Assembly (NCBI GenBank): GCA_022266195.1
Contig: WHVY01000001.1
Coordinates: 62,001 to 126,000, forward strand
Reading direction: 5' to 3'
Source of the DNA: Tetranychus cinnabarinus
Lineage: Eukaryota; Arthropoda; Arachnida; Trombidiformes; Tetranychidae
DNA: 64,000 nt
The position numbers and the translations under genes were made by a program. Positions 1-11,454 of the stretch are shown piece after piece. How positions within the stretch are numbered: position 1 is the first letter of the stretch; every line of letters starts with the position of its first letter. A model generated the notes under the pieces. That model ran no database searches and had not been told where the DNA came from. It saw nothing but the letters and a program-made list of their open reading frames with translations.

Positions 1-330
1 AAGAATGAATTATTGAAACAGTTGGATCTGAAGATAAAATACGAACAAAGTAAAGATTTAGTAAACACTTTGAATTGAGAAAACTCGACCAAATCACGAA
101 TAAACGATAACTTACTTGCATCCTGCGTGTATATCAACATCTTTGTATATTTCCAAGCAGTCTTCACAGACACGATCACAACGAGCATAAAGGGATGAAT
201 CATATTTAACATCACAAGCACTTTTGAAGCTTCTTTTATACAAATGAATATTCATACTCGATGAAAGCGCTTGGATTACGAACATTGAAATTAGGATAAA
301 GATGGTTGCTCTGACTTTTAATGTGCACAT
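1..330 (-). CDS. CHH/ITP-family neuropeptide precursor, 3' end outside window
   Basis: Secreted peptide hormone of the crustacean hyperglycemic hormone / ion transport peptide family, which acts in ion, water or metabolic regulation. Two exons are visible: 330-116 and 27-1, split by an 88-bp intron (GTAAGT donor at 115, CTTCAG acceptor ending at 28) in phase 2 right after the CysLys position, where ITP genes have a conserved intron. The start at 330 gives a hydrophobic signal peptide, a very short spacer, a Lys-Arg cleavage site and then a mature peptide beginning SFKSACDVKYDSSLYAR. Family hallmarks are the Arg-x-x-Cys-Glu-Asp-Cys block and the His-x-x-Cys-Lys-Ser-Asn-Cys-Phe run that continues into exon 2. 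Odd: a Cys replaces the usual Leu in the A-R-L-D-R motif, adding a cysteine. The rest of the gene, including the last expected Cys, lies beyond position 1. Confidence 0.85.
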
Positions 331-1491
331 TTTTTAAATACACAATTAAAAGACAACTTGTCCACTCGAAGATTGTAAGTGAAAGTTTGAACTGCATGAA
401 AAGGTGCTAAGAAGCTATTATCAATATTTTATTTCAAGAGATGAAGGTGGATTTGTGTGGCTTAATCTGGTTAATTCAACATTCAAACACTCCTCATTGC
501 ATTCGCAATAAGTGATTGGAAACCGTTGGAATTAGAACGAGGTAATCACCCGCTGAGACACTTGCACATTATCAGAGGAAATGCAGAAACTAGAATTTTC
601 AATTTATCAGCCAAAAGCTGGACTCAAGAATTTTTAATCAATTTCAATGATCGATGGCAAAATATTCACTGAATAATGCTTTTGTATTTTCAATTGTATT
701 GAGCAAGTGAACGATGTAATAATATTTAAATATCAAGTGAAGCTAAAGGAAGAAAACACTCATTGAACTATCCTGAAGGGATAAAAAACTGTAAGGAATC
801 TCAGGATGACCTTAGGTACAATCGTTAGTCAAGGATGTTATCGGCTTAATTCAAATATCAATTTACAACTTTTAGTTGATTGCCTTGGATAGCAAAATGA
901 AAGAATCATAATTTTTACAAGAAACATGCAAAAATGAACGAATTAATTTGCTTCCGGATTACCCTGAATTGAGAATTACTTGAAACAATAACATCATGGA
1001 GTAATATCTTACAGCATTTCTCAGGCAATCACATAATCACAATAACCTTCAGTTGTTAATTCATTGTGGTTAACCTTTTTCTTTTAATTGCTATTAATAT
1101 TAAATTAACTTCTTTCAATTTTAAGTCAACCTTGTCAGATAATAAGCTTAACCAAAAGGTAAAATCTTGAGCGATTGGGAAATCAGAAGAAATTCGAGCG
1201 AAGTTGTTAATTTATTTAAATGTAAAAATCAATATGACTTACCAACCATCGGTTGTGTCAATCTAAAGACGATTTCAATTGATTACTGAATGAAGGCTTG
1301 AGTAAATGATGGTTTAATCACAAGTTAAAAAGTTTAAGATTTTTCCAAAGTTGGTTTGTCGTTGATCAATGGTAAGTTATTAGAGCAGTGATGGTTCCAA
1401 TAGTCAACTGTTGCTTGTATTCATTGATAAGATTCTCGGCCCATCGGGGATTCTCAATCTCTTAATCAAAATACAGTTTGTCGGACTACAG
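331..1491. other. Intergenic, no gene recognised
   Basis: AT-rich DNA upstream of the CHH-like gene. It should hold that gene's promoter and 5' UTR on the minus strand. A possible donor (ATG followed by GTAAGT near 1370) could belong to a 5' exon of the cysteine-rich gene to the right, but I could not join it in frame. Confidence 0.4.
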
Positions 1492-1608
1492 GCTGTGACA
1501 GCCGAACTATTGGAGAAGTATTTGACCAATGTAGGAGACTATACGGTAGTAATAGAATCTGACGTGAACCTTGTGATGGAGGACGTTTTCGCTATCGATG
1601 TTGCACAG
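1492..1608 (+). pseudogene. Duplicated cysteine-rich exon with an in-frame stop
   Basis: An exon-shaped segment, flanked by an acceptor (ACTACAG ending at 1491) and a GTATGA donor at 1609, which parallels the exon at 1792-1944. Read from TGT at 1494 it gives a frame starting CDSRTIGEVFDQC and ending CDGGRFRYRCC, matching the C-G-G...R-Y-x-C-C end of the second copy. It contains one TGA about two thirds of the way through. The introns after both copies are also alike (GTATGAACT, then TTAATAAATT and ATATTGCTTT), so the duplication includes flanking intron. The stop and the lack of a clear terminal acceptor after it suggest a dead copy. A second, out-of-frame ATG-initiated reading here looks like a shadow. 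Confidence 0.5.
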
Positions 1609-1791
1609 GTATGAACTTTCGAGATTCTGTTTCAGTTTTATTATAAATTAATAAATTAATATTGCTTTTGTGTTCTTTTCCGTGCTCATAAATGATAATA
1701 ATTGTATTCAAGCTCAAACCCGTAAGTAAATTTAATAAAAACTTATAGTCGACAAACTAATTTTGTTTTCAATCTCGTAATCAAATTACAG

Positions 1792-2040
1792 GCTGTCGGA
1801 ATTATCCCTGTACAATTAGGGCTTTAGGCGAAATAAGAGAGATTTGTGTTGCAGACTGGGAAAAAGAAGGTCTTTCTACGTCAGCTCCTCGTGTCAATCG
1901 TACAACTTGTGATGGAGGAGGCACTAGGTATCAATGCTGTGCAGGTATGAACTCTTAAGATTCTCTTTCGTTATTAATACAAATTAATAAATTGATATTG
2001 CTTTCTATTTGCAGATAGCTTTTTCAAAATACCTAATTAA
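1792..2040 (+). CDS. Small cysteine-rich protein, 3' exons only
   Basis: Two exons, 1792-1944 and 2015-2040, joined across a 70-bp intron (GTATGA donor, TTTGCAG acceptor). In the frame starting TGT at 1794 the first exon is fully open and has spaced cysteines, ending in C-D-G-G-G-T-R-Y-Q-C-C. The second exon adds D-S-F-F-K-I-P-N and a TAA stop. The double Cys near the C-terminus and the spacing suggest a small disulfide-rich secreted domain, but I do not recognise the family. The 5' exon with a start and signal peptide was not found, so this may be a partial or decaying gene. It is the better preserved of two tandem copies. Confidence 0.5.
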
Positions 2041-3236
2041 ATACCGGTATAAATGGCTACAGCATTTTGAAGAATTGGTTGGTTTGCTTTAACCGATGAA
2101 CTTGGATGGATTAAAAGATAAACGATTTATGGTCAATAGGACTAAAAAAATAATTATATGTTTGATGTAATAACCAGAATAAGATGCAACTTAAAACACT
2201 TCTCCCGATTATTTCATCAATAAAAATTTAATAAAGTTATCAAGTCAGTCTATCAAATTATTTTAGCAAGTTCTATTTGATAATATTATATTTCAATAGA
2301 AAATTACAAAAGGAATTTGCATAAACTTGCGTATTCTTAGACTTGATGATAAACAACAGAATAGTGTTGTAACCGATCGATGATCGCTTGCCAACTTTGT
2401 GATAGATGATCAATTTATAAAATCGGAAAAGAGCATGGCTGCCGTAAGATATTCAAGATTCACGCTGAATTTAAGATTTATTAGGATTTAGGAGACAAGA
2501 GTTAGGATAAAAATGCGATATAATAGATCAAAAAAGAATCAGAACGAAGCTTAAAAATTTTAATTTACTATGCGTTCGGGATTTTTTACCAAATTGTTAC
2601 ATTTTATGCCTTTTAAATGCTGTATTTCTATGTTTTGTTTACAGTAAATATCGATAGATTTAATCCCCTTTTATGCGTTTTTGATCGTAAAATCGATCAG
2701 CCCTAAAATCGAAAATCACCCATCACTAATTCACACACTTCAAAGAGATCGTGTTAACATTAACAACATTATGTATCTATTTTCAGAGTTTTTGCTTTGA
2801 AAACTGCCTCTAAAGCTATCCACACGAAGCTTCATTTTGAGAGGTTTGACTTTATTTACTAGACATAAACATAAGTTTAAACTGATTCTATAATAATCCA
2901 ATAATAAATCTGATAAACATCAATTGATATACTCAATATTAAAAGCTGGAACCTAAGGTTACCACAACAACAAAGGCTCTTTCTTCGCCAGACTCTTTAG
3001 TAGTCTTTATTAGTTTAATTCATCTTAAAAGGTATTTGACACAAGTTTGTATATTTATAGTCTGTTCTTGTTTATCTGTATATTCAGTGAAAAGTCTCCA
3101 ACTTTAAAGGACTTTAGATTCAAAAGTTGTTATTTTCTTGGTAATAATATTTTTTTTATTAATCAATTGTTACCATTTTCAATTCTGAATTTGTTGCAAT
3201 TATCTTTTTATAGGATTGTGAAAGAAATCATTGAAA
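2041..3236. other. Intergenic, no gene recognised
   Basis: AT-rich sequence between the cysteine-rich exons and ETFRF1. Open frames here are short and of biased composition, including one at 3047-3253 that runs through the ETFRF1 start in another frame. The last part should contain the ETFRF1 promoter and 5' UTR. Confidence 0.4.
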
Positions 3237-3561
3237 ATGTCTCAACGTTATAAAGTTTTGGACCTGTATAAAAGGGTATGTATCATCTGTTTTCTAATCT
3301 TTCAATTTAAAGTTTATTGTCTCATCGATCTTTAAACATTTTGTTATTTAATAGCTTCTCTATATGGGTTTGGAGTGGCCGAAAGGTTTTAATTACTTCC
3401 GTGACCGATGTAAACGGGCTTTTCTGGCAAACAAAGATTTGAAGGATGAAACTGCAATAGCCAAGTGCATTTCAAGAGGTGAATATGTGATCAAAGAAAT
3501 CGAAGCACTATACAGGCTCAAGAAATATCGAGCTATGAAGAGAAGATATTACAAAGATTGA
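3237..3561 (+). CDS. ETFRF1: Electron transfer flavoprotein regulatory factor 1 (LYR-motif protein)
   Basis: Two exons, 3237-3275 and 3355-3561 (79-bp intron, GTATGT donor, TTTAATAG acceptor), giving 81 residues. ETFRF1/LYRM5 is a small mitochondrial matrix protein that binds electron transfer flavoprotein and removes its FAD. The match to the vertebrate protein runs over the full length: the start [13 protein letters not shown], then [13 protein letters not shown]-x-x-R-x-K, a [12 protein letters not shown] segment and the K-Y-R-A-M-K-x-R-Y-Y ending. The LYR-type signature sits at L-D-L-Y-K-R, where Lys lies between Tyr and Arg. The length is close to the family's usual ~88 residues. It is convergent with RECQL; the two stops lie 144 bp apart. 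Confidence 0.92.
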
Positions 3562-3705
3562 TTGTTGTATTTGATGTAAAGATTAAATATTGCTGCTTTG
3601 ATTTACACATTTTAAAGGAAAAATAAGACATATTTTGTTTAAGCACTCACAAAGTGCTGAGATTGTTCTTAAAATATAAACTTTATTGATGTTCAATAAA
3701 TACTG

Positions 3706-5716
3706 TTATTCTAAGCAAATAAGAGAATTATCAGAATTAGAATGCTCGTTGAACGTGTCATCTAAAATTCTTGGTCGTTTTTTGGCCGAAGCTATGATTA
3801 CTTCTTCAGCGTCTGAATCGTCACTTTCTACTGTAAATGCATTCTGTACAACATCTTGAGGCTTTTGCAATCTGGGTCGGCTCTTTTTCACACATCCAGG
3901 ACTTTCAGTTGTCACAATTCTTACAATTATTGGTTCTCTTCTGGTCATAGAGGCTTTATAGCCAGGTACAATATAACTGTAAGTAGTGTAAGAAGTGAAA
4001 TGAAATTCCTCTTTTAAATAACCATTGATCAACAATTGAATAATTATTGATTCACAAACTTCACGAGGCAAAGCAGGTTTTGGTATACCATCAACCCGTA
4101 GTTTTTTAGCTCCTTTTCCAGTCCATGCCTCTAACAGTTTCAAGGCAGTGAATCGCTCCTTTGAATTTTTAGGGTCTTTGAGAATAGCTATGATGTTTTC
4201 ACAATACTGAGTAACGTCAAGCTCTTCAGTCCTTAAACCATTGATACAATTATCACACATTTGATTGCATCGACAGTCAGAGTCACCGAAATATTGCGCT
4301 AACAACTTCTTACGACAAGATTCTCGATCGGTGCAGAATCCAATCATTTGGTAGATAATTTTAAGAGCATTATTTTCGGTGAAGAACAATGATGTAACTC
4401 TGAAAGCGTCCTGGAAGCGATAAAATAATATACAATGAGCAGTCTTTCCATCTCGACCAGCGCGACCGGTTTCTTGATAATAATTTTCTATTGATTTGGA
4501 CATGGAATAGTGAATAACAAATCGAACGTCCATCTTATTGATACCCATGCCAAAGGCGATGGTAGCGACTATCACCTGAATGACTCCAGAATACCATTTC
4601 TCGTGGATTTTACTTTTCAATTTAGGAGATATCTGAGCATTGTATGCACTTGCTCTTAAATTTTCTTGGCATAATTTTTCAGCCAAATCTTCAGTTTCTT
4701 TAACGGTTAAACAATAAATTATACCACTTTGTCCTTTGAATCTTGTCTTTATCACATCAGCTAGTGCTGCACTGTCATTTTTACTATGTGAATGAATAAT
4801 TTCGTATTTTAGATTGGGTCTATAGAAACTATCCTTTAAAACTAAACATCCTTCAATGTTGAGTATTTTTTGTATGTCTATAACAACTTCGGGCGTCGCA
4901 GTCGCAGTTAATCCTAAAATAGGAACATCGGGAAATTGGTTCTTCATTATACCGAGGAATTTGTAGTCTGTTCTGAAATCATGACCCCATTGAGAGCAAC
5001 AATGAACTTCGTCTATTACCAATCTGGAAAATCTTCCCATTGAGTACATTTTTTCCATTTGTGACATGATACTTTTAGATTTAGCAAGTTTTTCAGGTGT
5101 AACGTATATCAATTTGAGACAAGAAGATGGATCAACCATTGCTCGCATGATATCTCGAGATTCTTCTTTGGTTGTTTGAGCATTGAAAAGGGAGGTTTCT
5201 ATATTCAATTCTCGTAAGCCCATTTGTTGATCTTCCATCAGTGCAATCAACGGAGATACTACAACAGTGATACCTGTAAGAAGAAAAGTTAGAAATTAAA
5301 AACAAATTGATTACAAAAAAGCAAAAAAGACATGATTAAATTTTTAACTAACCAGAACTAATTACACTTGGCAATTGGAAGGTGAGACTTTTACCACCTC
5401 CTGTGGGCATTATAAGCAGACAGTCAACACCGCTCATTGTAGCATTGATCGCTGCTCTTTGGAGAGATCTAAATGCTTTGATATGGAACACTTTATCACA
5501 AGTTTCAATTAGCTTTTTACTCCATTCAAAATTGTCTCTGTCATAATATTCTTTTCCTCGGAAACTATTAGATTGACCAGTAGCATTTTTGAGTCTTTCA
5601 ATCCTAGCAGCCACCTCTTGCCTTCTTGCTTTAAGCAGATTGATTTGTTCTTCAATATCTTCCAATTCTCTTTTTGCATCTCGCAATGCCTTTGCTTGTT
5701 GATTGCGATGTTCCAT
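3706..5716 (-). CDS. RECQL: RecQ-like DNA helicase (RECQ1 type)
   Basis: ATP-dependent 3'-5' DNA helicase of the RECQ1 group, used in replication-fork restart and repair. Exons 5716-5353 and 5273-3706 are joined across a 79-bp intron (GTTAGT donor, TTACAG acceptor) and give 643 residues, close to human RECQL. An N-terminal coiled coil (residues about 10-45) is followed by Walker A MPTGGGKS (103-110), the DEVH box (about 209-212), helicase C-terminal motifs including VIVATIAFGMGI and Q-E-T-G-R-A-G-R-D-G, the RecQ zinc-binding cysteines (C-R-K-K ... C-x-x-M-C-D-N-C) and a winged-helix region. The start at 5716 is preferred over an in-frame ATG 28 codons upstream because the coiled-coil start aligns with RECQL. 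AATAAA on this strand lies about 20 nt past the stop. Confidence 0.95.
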
Positions 5717-6096
5717 TTTCAAAAGGAAGTTAGATGAAGGCGCAAAAGCTAATAGAAAAACTGAATAAATAGAGCGAAAGAGAATAAAACATTCACACAA
5801 ATTTTAAGTAATTAAGGCACATTTTAATAAAATAGCTACATTAAATAATGACCGTAAAATAACCAATTCAGACGATGAAAGTATTATAGTAGCTTCTTAA
5901 GTTATTGTTATTAAAGAATGAAAACAAATCATTTTCTTTAGTGAAGTTTTATTGGCTGTTCGATTTGTAAACATGCTCGTAGTGCCATCTAAAGGAAACT
6001 ACCAGTTTGTAGATTCTATCCTCCAATTTGTAAACATGAAAATTGTATAAACATTTAAAATTTTTGTCAAAAAATAACATCCTTAATTGTATTAAT
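5717..6096. promoter_or_regulatory. Divergent promoter region of RECQL and GAPVD1
   Basis: 380 bp separate the two divergent start codons, so both promoters must share this segment or lie in unseen 5' exons. It contains the sequence AGTGCCATCT (AGATGGCACT on the other strand) near 5980, a YY1/Pho- or CTCF-like core. ATTTGTAAACATG occurs twice, near 5961 and 6026. No TATA box stands out. Confidence 0.5.
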
Positions 6097-9000
6097 ATGG
6101 GTGATCAACCTGAAAAAGAGGACATTCTCGAGCTGGCTCGTCATCTAAGAAAAGAATACCTATTTATTTGTTGTGAAAAAAAATATATTTCTGAGTGCAA
6201 TGTCAAAGTGATACAGAAAAGTGAATTGATGTTCCACTCCTCTTGGATCATCAGTAAACAAAAATTAAATCTAGAGAAATTGGCTTCTCGTAAAGTTAAT
6301 CAAAATCCTGGTGATTTTTGTCTTCAAGCCACTGCTCTGGATAATGTTTCTTTCATCGAATCATATAAAAAATTATCCTCTTCACATATTTATTTTGCTG
6401 ATTTAATCTATAACCTCCGAAACAACTATCAACTGGTTGCTCAAATTTTACTTGAAGCAGAAAAGGCCTGTTTACCTGGTATCTCTTCTATCATACCTGT
6501 TATACTTTCTTCTCTATATAGCGATTGCCTTCTTCCTGAAGACAGAAGTCTAGTTCTGTCTCTTCTACATCAATTAATTTACAAAAAAATAGCTATCGAT
6601 GAGAATCCAAGGCGACTGCTACAACATGGATCCTGTGCTTTCAGTCAGGTTTACAAGATTTTCTCTGCTACATTGAGAGGAGCAAAATTATTTCTCATTT
6701 CTGCTCTACGAGAACCTGTAATGTCTTTGCTTATGGAAGATGATCTTTTCCTTGATATTGATCCGGAGAGAGCTCTTAGTCGATTTTCAAAAGACGAGAA
6801 ACATCAACAGTTTGGTAAAGAGAATACTGAAGAGTACAAGGCAAACCTAGAAAAACACCGTCAATTTACGATCAATAAACTAGTGAATCTTGCTACTAAA
6901 TTTATTGAGGGTATCAGCAATAATATTTTCAGTTTTCCAGATAGCCTTAGCTGGCTGATCAGACACCTTTACATTGCCTTATTTAATCGTAAATCAGACC
7001 CTCTCGATGCTAAGGAAGTTGCTGGGATATGCTCCGATCTGATATTTTCCAATTTTATTTGCCACGCCATCGTTGATCCTGAACTTTATGGTATTGTTGA
7101 TACTCATATAAATCATGTTGCTCGTTTTAATCTTATGCAGATTGCTCAGATAATTCAAATCTTGGGAATCAATCGTTGGGAGAATGCAGATCACAAATAC
7201 AAAGATGTCTACTCTAGATTCCCTCAAAATTGTGTCACATCTATACTGGATTTGATAGTAAAAAATGATTTCCATTCTCATCTGCCAATGTCGGACGAAA
7301 AACCTGAAGTTTCACGTACTTGTGCTCTAATAACTGATAATGATTTATATCTTTTAATGGACTTCCTCCATCAAGTAAAAAATGCTTCCAGCGACCAAGA
7401 AATTAAAAGCCAACTCAGCTTATTACTTAATAAAATTCCTGAATCAGTACTCAGTAAACTTTCCCCATGTATAGAGCCTCCTGTATCTTGCGTTATACCC
7501 GATGAGCCTCTTGGCAATAGCACTAAATTCAAAAAAAGTATTCTTAATCGTGTATCTCGTCGTCGTCCTGAATCAGAATTTCCAGCTGAAAATGATGGAT
7601 CCAGTATTAAAAATCAGCCTGATTACAATAAAATAGAAGTACTCGTTTTAAATTTTCCCGATCTTGCTTCTCAAGAACATGGCTTGTTAAGTGAGGACAA
7701 GGTGTTGAGATCACAAAGTCGAAAGCAAAATAACATAAAGGTGATACCATCTTCACTGAACCTGGAAAATGATGTAACAATATTTTCAGATTTGGTTTCT
7801 GACGAGGACAATAATGATGAAGATATTCTTAGCTTAACTATTGACAAATTTGCTTCACTTGTATCAAATACCTCATCAGGTGATGAAATAGACAGTGGGC
7901 CTAAGGAAAAAAATTTATTAATCGATTTTGATACCAGTGACCAAGTATTGAAAATTCAGGAATCTGAAGTCTTCGAAAACACCAAAAAGGTTCTGAGACA
8001 CGTTTTAAGTTGTGTTGATCATCATCAAATGTTATCTCATGACTTAGTTCCAAGAACCCTCTCATCTGCCTCGAATCTTCACACTGAACTCGTCAGGTTT
8101 TTGATGGTAAGCTTTTCTCGTTGATCGATTGTATTACACTGTACTTTACTAATTTATATTTTTTTTATTTTTTTCAGAGTTTACTAGCAGAAGCAGAATA
8201 TATGAACAATGCAAATATCAAAGTAGCTTTACAAGAAGCTATTCGCCGAATCAAATCTTTATGCGAAGACGACTGTCAAAAGCTTCTAAAATCAATCAGA
8301 GAAGATTATCAACGAAGATCGCCTTATATTGCCTATCTTATTCGCTGCCGTCAAAGTTTGTTATCAACTATCGCCCAATTCGACAATATTTTATCTCATT
8401 TGAGGCAGGATAAAAAAAATTGCAATCATAATCTTGTAAATCTATGCGTTCGCTACTATCTGGAAAACAAAGAAAATTCTTTGAAAGAATTTATTGAACA
8501 GTTCAAAGGAACAGATGTTTCAGATGAAAAGGCCCAATTGGTTGAAGAGTTTCTATCCATGCTTTTTAAAGGGATGGAAACAGATTCCGTTTGGCAAATC
8601 GCAAGTGAAGAGCAAGTTGAACATGGTAAAAAATTAATTGAACGACACATCATGAGTCAGATTTATATACCTGCTTTATATCCGAACAGTGATGGTGATG
8701 TTTTGCGTGATCAAATACTTCAACAACATATTGACAATTTATCTAAAGTTATTACTCCTGACCATAATGATCTCCGCATACCAAAAATATATCATTCTGA
8801 ATGCCCATGGCCAGCTGCTCAGCAAGAAATAATCACCCTGAATGCGTACAAAACTCCGCGAGAAAAAGTGGATTGTGTTATTAAATGTTGCAAAATAATC
8901 ATGAGCTTGTTGAAACTTGCTAATGAAAAATCCGTACCAACTGCTGATGATTTGATTCCCGTTTTAGTTTTTGTTCTTATAAAGGCAAACCCAGCATCAC

Positions 9001-9122
9001 TTTTATCGAATGTTCAGTATGTTGAATGTTTTTATGAGAAACAATTAAAAGGAGAAGAAGCTTATTGGTGGACTCAATTTTCATCTGCAGTTGGATTTGT
9101 TAAAACGATGGATTATACTTGA
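6097..9122 (+). CDS. GAPVD1: GTPase-activating protein and VPS9 domain protein 1
   Basis: Endocytic regulator (Gapex-5 in mammals, RME-6 in C. elegans) with a RasGAP domain and a VPS9 exchange domain for Rab5-family GTPases. It works on clathrin-coated vesicles and early endosomes. Exons 6097-8106 and 8178-9122 (71-bp intron, GTAAGC donor, TTTTTCAG acceptor) give 984 residues. The N-terminus (ELARHLRKE ... SSWIISKQKLNL) and the RasGAP core (D-E-N-P-R-R-L-L, FICHAIVDPELYG, H-V-A-R-F-N-L-M-Q; about residues 165-350) match GAPVD1. The C-terminus has the VPS9 signature DDLIPVLVFVLIKANPASLL and Y-W-W-T-Q-F. The start at 6097 is chosen over an in-frame ATG 18 codons earlier. It is much shorter than human GAPVD1 (about 1,480 residues), mostly in the disordered middle. 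AATAAA at 9190. Confidence 0.95.
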
Positions 9123-9449
9123 ATATGTTTAAACAAGTGATTGGAACAGATTTATTGAATTTTACAACTATTTTATTTTTTGTATTTAAAATAAATCAAT
9201 TTTGATTAAAAATAAATGATTAAAATAATAGAAAGATTTGTGTTAATTCTTAAAAAGTACTTTATTATGTATTAATATTAGGATTAAACAGTTAATTTCT
9301 TTGGAGTGAAAACAAAGATAAAAATGAATGAGCACTAACTTCGTTCTGGTGTAGAGAAAAGATAAATATTTATTTAGTTATTTAATTATCATATAAATGA
9401 AAATAGACAACATGAACTGAACATAAGAGAGATCAAATGGATAAAATGT
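9123..9449. other. Shared 3' region of GAPVD1 and TMEM209
   Basis: Convergent 3' UTRs of about 330 bp, very AT-rich. The GAPVD1 poly(A) signal is at 9190-9195, with a second AATAAA shortly after. Nothing else is evident. Confidence 0.5.
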
Positions 9450-11454
9450 TCAATCGATAGTCCATAATATATTTATGCCTGAAGGTCCGAGATTGACACG
9501 TCCTAGAAAACCATAGTGTTTTGTTTTGATGAAAAATAGAAAAATTATGATGGCATAAAAAACGTTGTTTCTTCCTTTCGGTATATCGATCACGTCTTCG
9601 GCTTTAACAACGACATCAAAATGAGGAGGGTGACTTTTAGTTTGTAACATATGAATTTGGACCTTATTTGTTTTGTCAACACCTCCTTCAAGAACACGAA
9701 AATATTGTCCAGTAAAAGCCTTAGTTTCTGGATAGTTAGGGTTAGAAGGCAATTTTGAATTCATGTAAGTACAGAAACAGTGCATGATTATGTGTGCGTC
9801 TGTAGGCCATTCATCTGTCCATGATTTGCCTTTAAAAGATGCACCGCTATTCCAAACAAAGTTGCCCAGTTTCCGTTTATTTAAATCTGAAAATAAAGAT
9901 TCAAAAAATCAATGGAAATCGTATCATTGGGGAAGGATAAATAAAAAAACTCATACTAACCTTGTAATCTTTTGATTAAATATTCCTGATGGATAGATAG
10001 TTCTAAATATGCCAAAATAGTCGATAGAGTTGGTATTTCTTTTGATTTAAGAGTCGAAAGTTGACGAACTTGAGACAATCCAACCTCTAAATACAAAAAA
10101 AGAGATTTTAAGCAAAAGCAGACAAATGAACTCAGTACTCACCTCCAATTAAAGATTCAACTAAACCAGCTTTAATCAAAGTTTCGTTGATTTTTTCAAT
10201 ATCTTTGACAACAGCAGCCAGAATTGTTGTATTTATCCAATTTTTAATATTGTCTACCCATTTACTTAGTTTATTCGGTGGTATATTCAATCTGCTACAA
10301 ATCTGCAAAAAATAGTCAAAACATCATGAGAGCGTTTAAGCAAAAAAGCTTTTGACATAATCGAGTAATAATGAAATATATAAACTTACAGAGTCTGCTG
10401 ATTCTGTATTCATGAAAACATTTGAAAAATTTTCGTCTTGGTCAGCGTTAATAAAAAGCGATGAATCGTCAGATGGTTGGTAGCTGACATTTGTTAAATC
10501 AATCATAGGTTTTTGAAAAGAAAACGGACTTTGATTTTGTAAGGCTTGTTGCTCTACAACATTCATTTGGGTCATCTTTTCTTCCACCTCATCGAACTCT
10601 TTCAAATAGCTCATCAGACTAGTTTCATCCTTGATGCTGTCAGATAAAGTTGCCGTCGCACGTCGTCTAAGTGAATTTTCATTAAAGGAATTGTCAGCAG
10701 ATGCAGGATTTTGAAGATGCCATGATGTATCTAAGCTTAAATTACATGGTGTCGAAGTAAAGAAAGAAGAGTTTAGAGGTGGAGTGGCTGACACATCCTT
10801 GTCAGACAGAATAGAGAATTTTGGTGAAGCAAATGCCATCGGCGATGATGTTTTAACTCTAGACAAGAGTTTAGCTCGAAATGATGCTGCTGATTTTGAA
10901 TCTTTGAAACCAATTTCATTATCAGCAATTCTGAATAATCTTTTTTGTTCAGCGGTTACTTCGATGGGTTGCATCCAAATTCGTAACCAAGAGTGTAGAT
11001 AAAAGTCATAAATAGCATTGGCACCGAATAACAATGTCAATGTTATTTCTACAAAAAAAAACAAAAATATTGATAACAGAATTAAAACAGTGGGAAAATA
11101 TTGAAAACAAATTGAGATCAGTAAAATTCACTCACCTATTCCAAAAAAAACTTGTGAAAAGGCAGAGGACAAATAAGATCTGAAAATTCCTGTGAGACTG
11201 AAAAAAATTAAGTTTAATACAACACTCATAAACAAAAAAAAGCTTAACTTGCTTACATATCGGACACAATTGTTAACATGGCAAGCAAATTCGCCAAACC
11301 CCAAAAAAGAGCTTCTTTTGCGGCCTTGACTTGTTTTCTTCGCTCGATGATCATTTCCATTGTTACTAAACTGAATAATATGAACAATAAACATAAAATT
11401 AAAAGCTGATTAAAGTTTAAACACCATGAAAACTTACATAGAATGGTCAGCCAT
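9450..11454 (-). CDS. TMEM209: Transmembrane protein 209
   Basis: Integral membrane protein reported at the nuclear envelope and linked to nucleoporin Nup205 in mammals. I resolve seven exons on the minus strand: 11454-11438, 11370-11257, 11197-11136, 11048-10390, 10302-10143, 10086-9961 and 9886-9450, all with GT-AG junctions in compatible phases, for 524 residues. The first exon encodes only MADHS and two bases of the next codon. Two hydrophobic segments follow (W-G-L-A-N-L-L-A-M and the T-L-T-L-L-F-G-A-N region), then a long polar Ser/Asn-rich stretch. The conserved C-terminal domain has W-I-N-T-T-I-L, Y-L-I-K-R-L, HCFCTYMNSKLP, P-K-G-R-N-N and the terminal GRVNLGPSGINILW, very close to human TMEM209. 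Introns are 60-90 bp. Confidence 0.93.

Noticed and set aside
3047..3253. 68-codon open frame rich in Phe, Leu and Ile
   Set aside because: It overlaps the ETFRF1 start in another frame and has only low-complexity composition; ETFRF1 explains the region.
6994..7281. Minus-strand frame inside GAPVD1
   Set aside because: Antisense shadow of a well-supported conserved coding exon.
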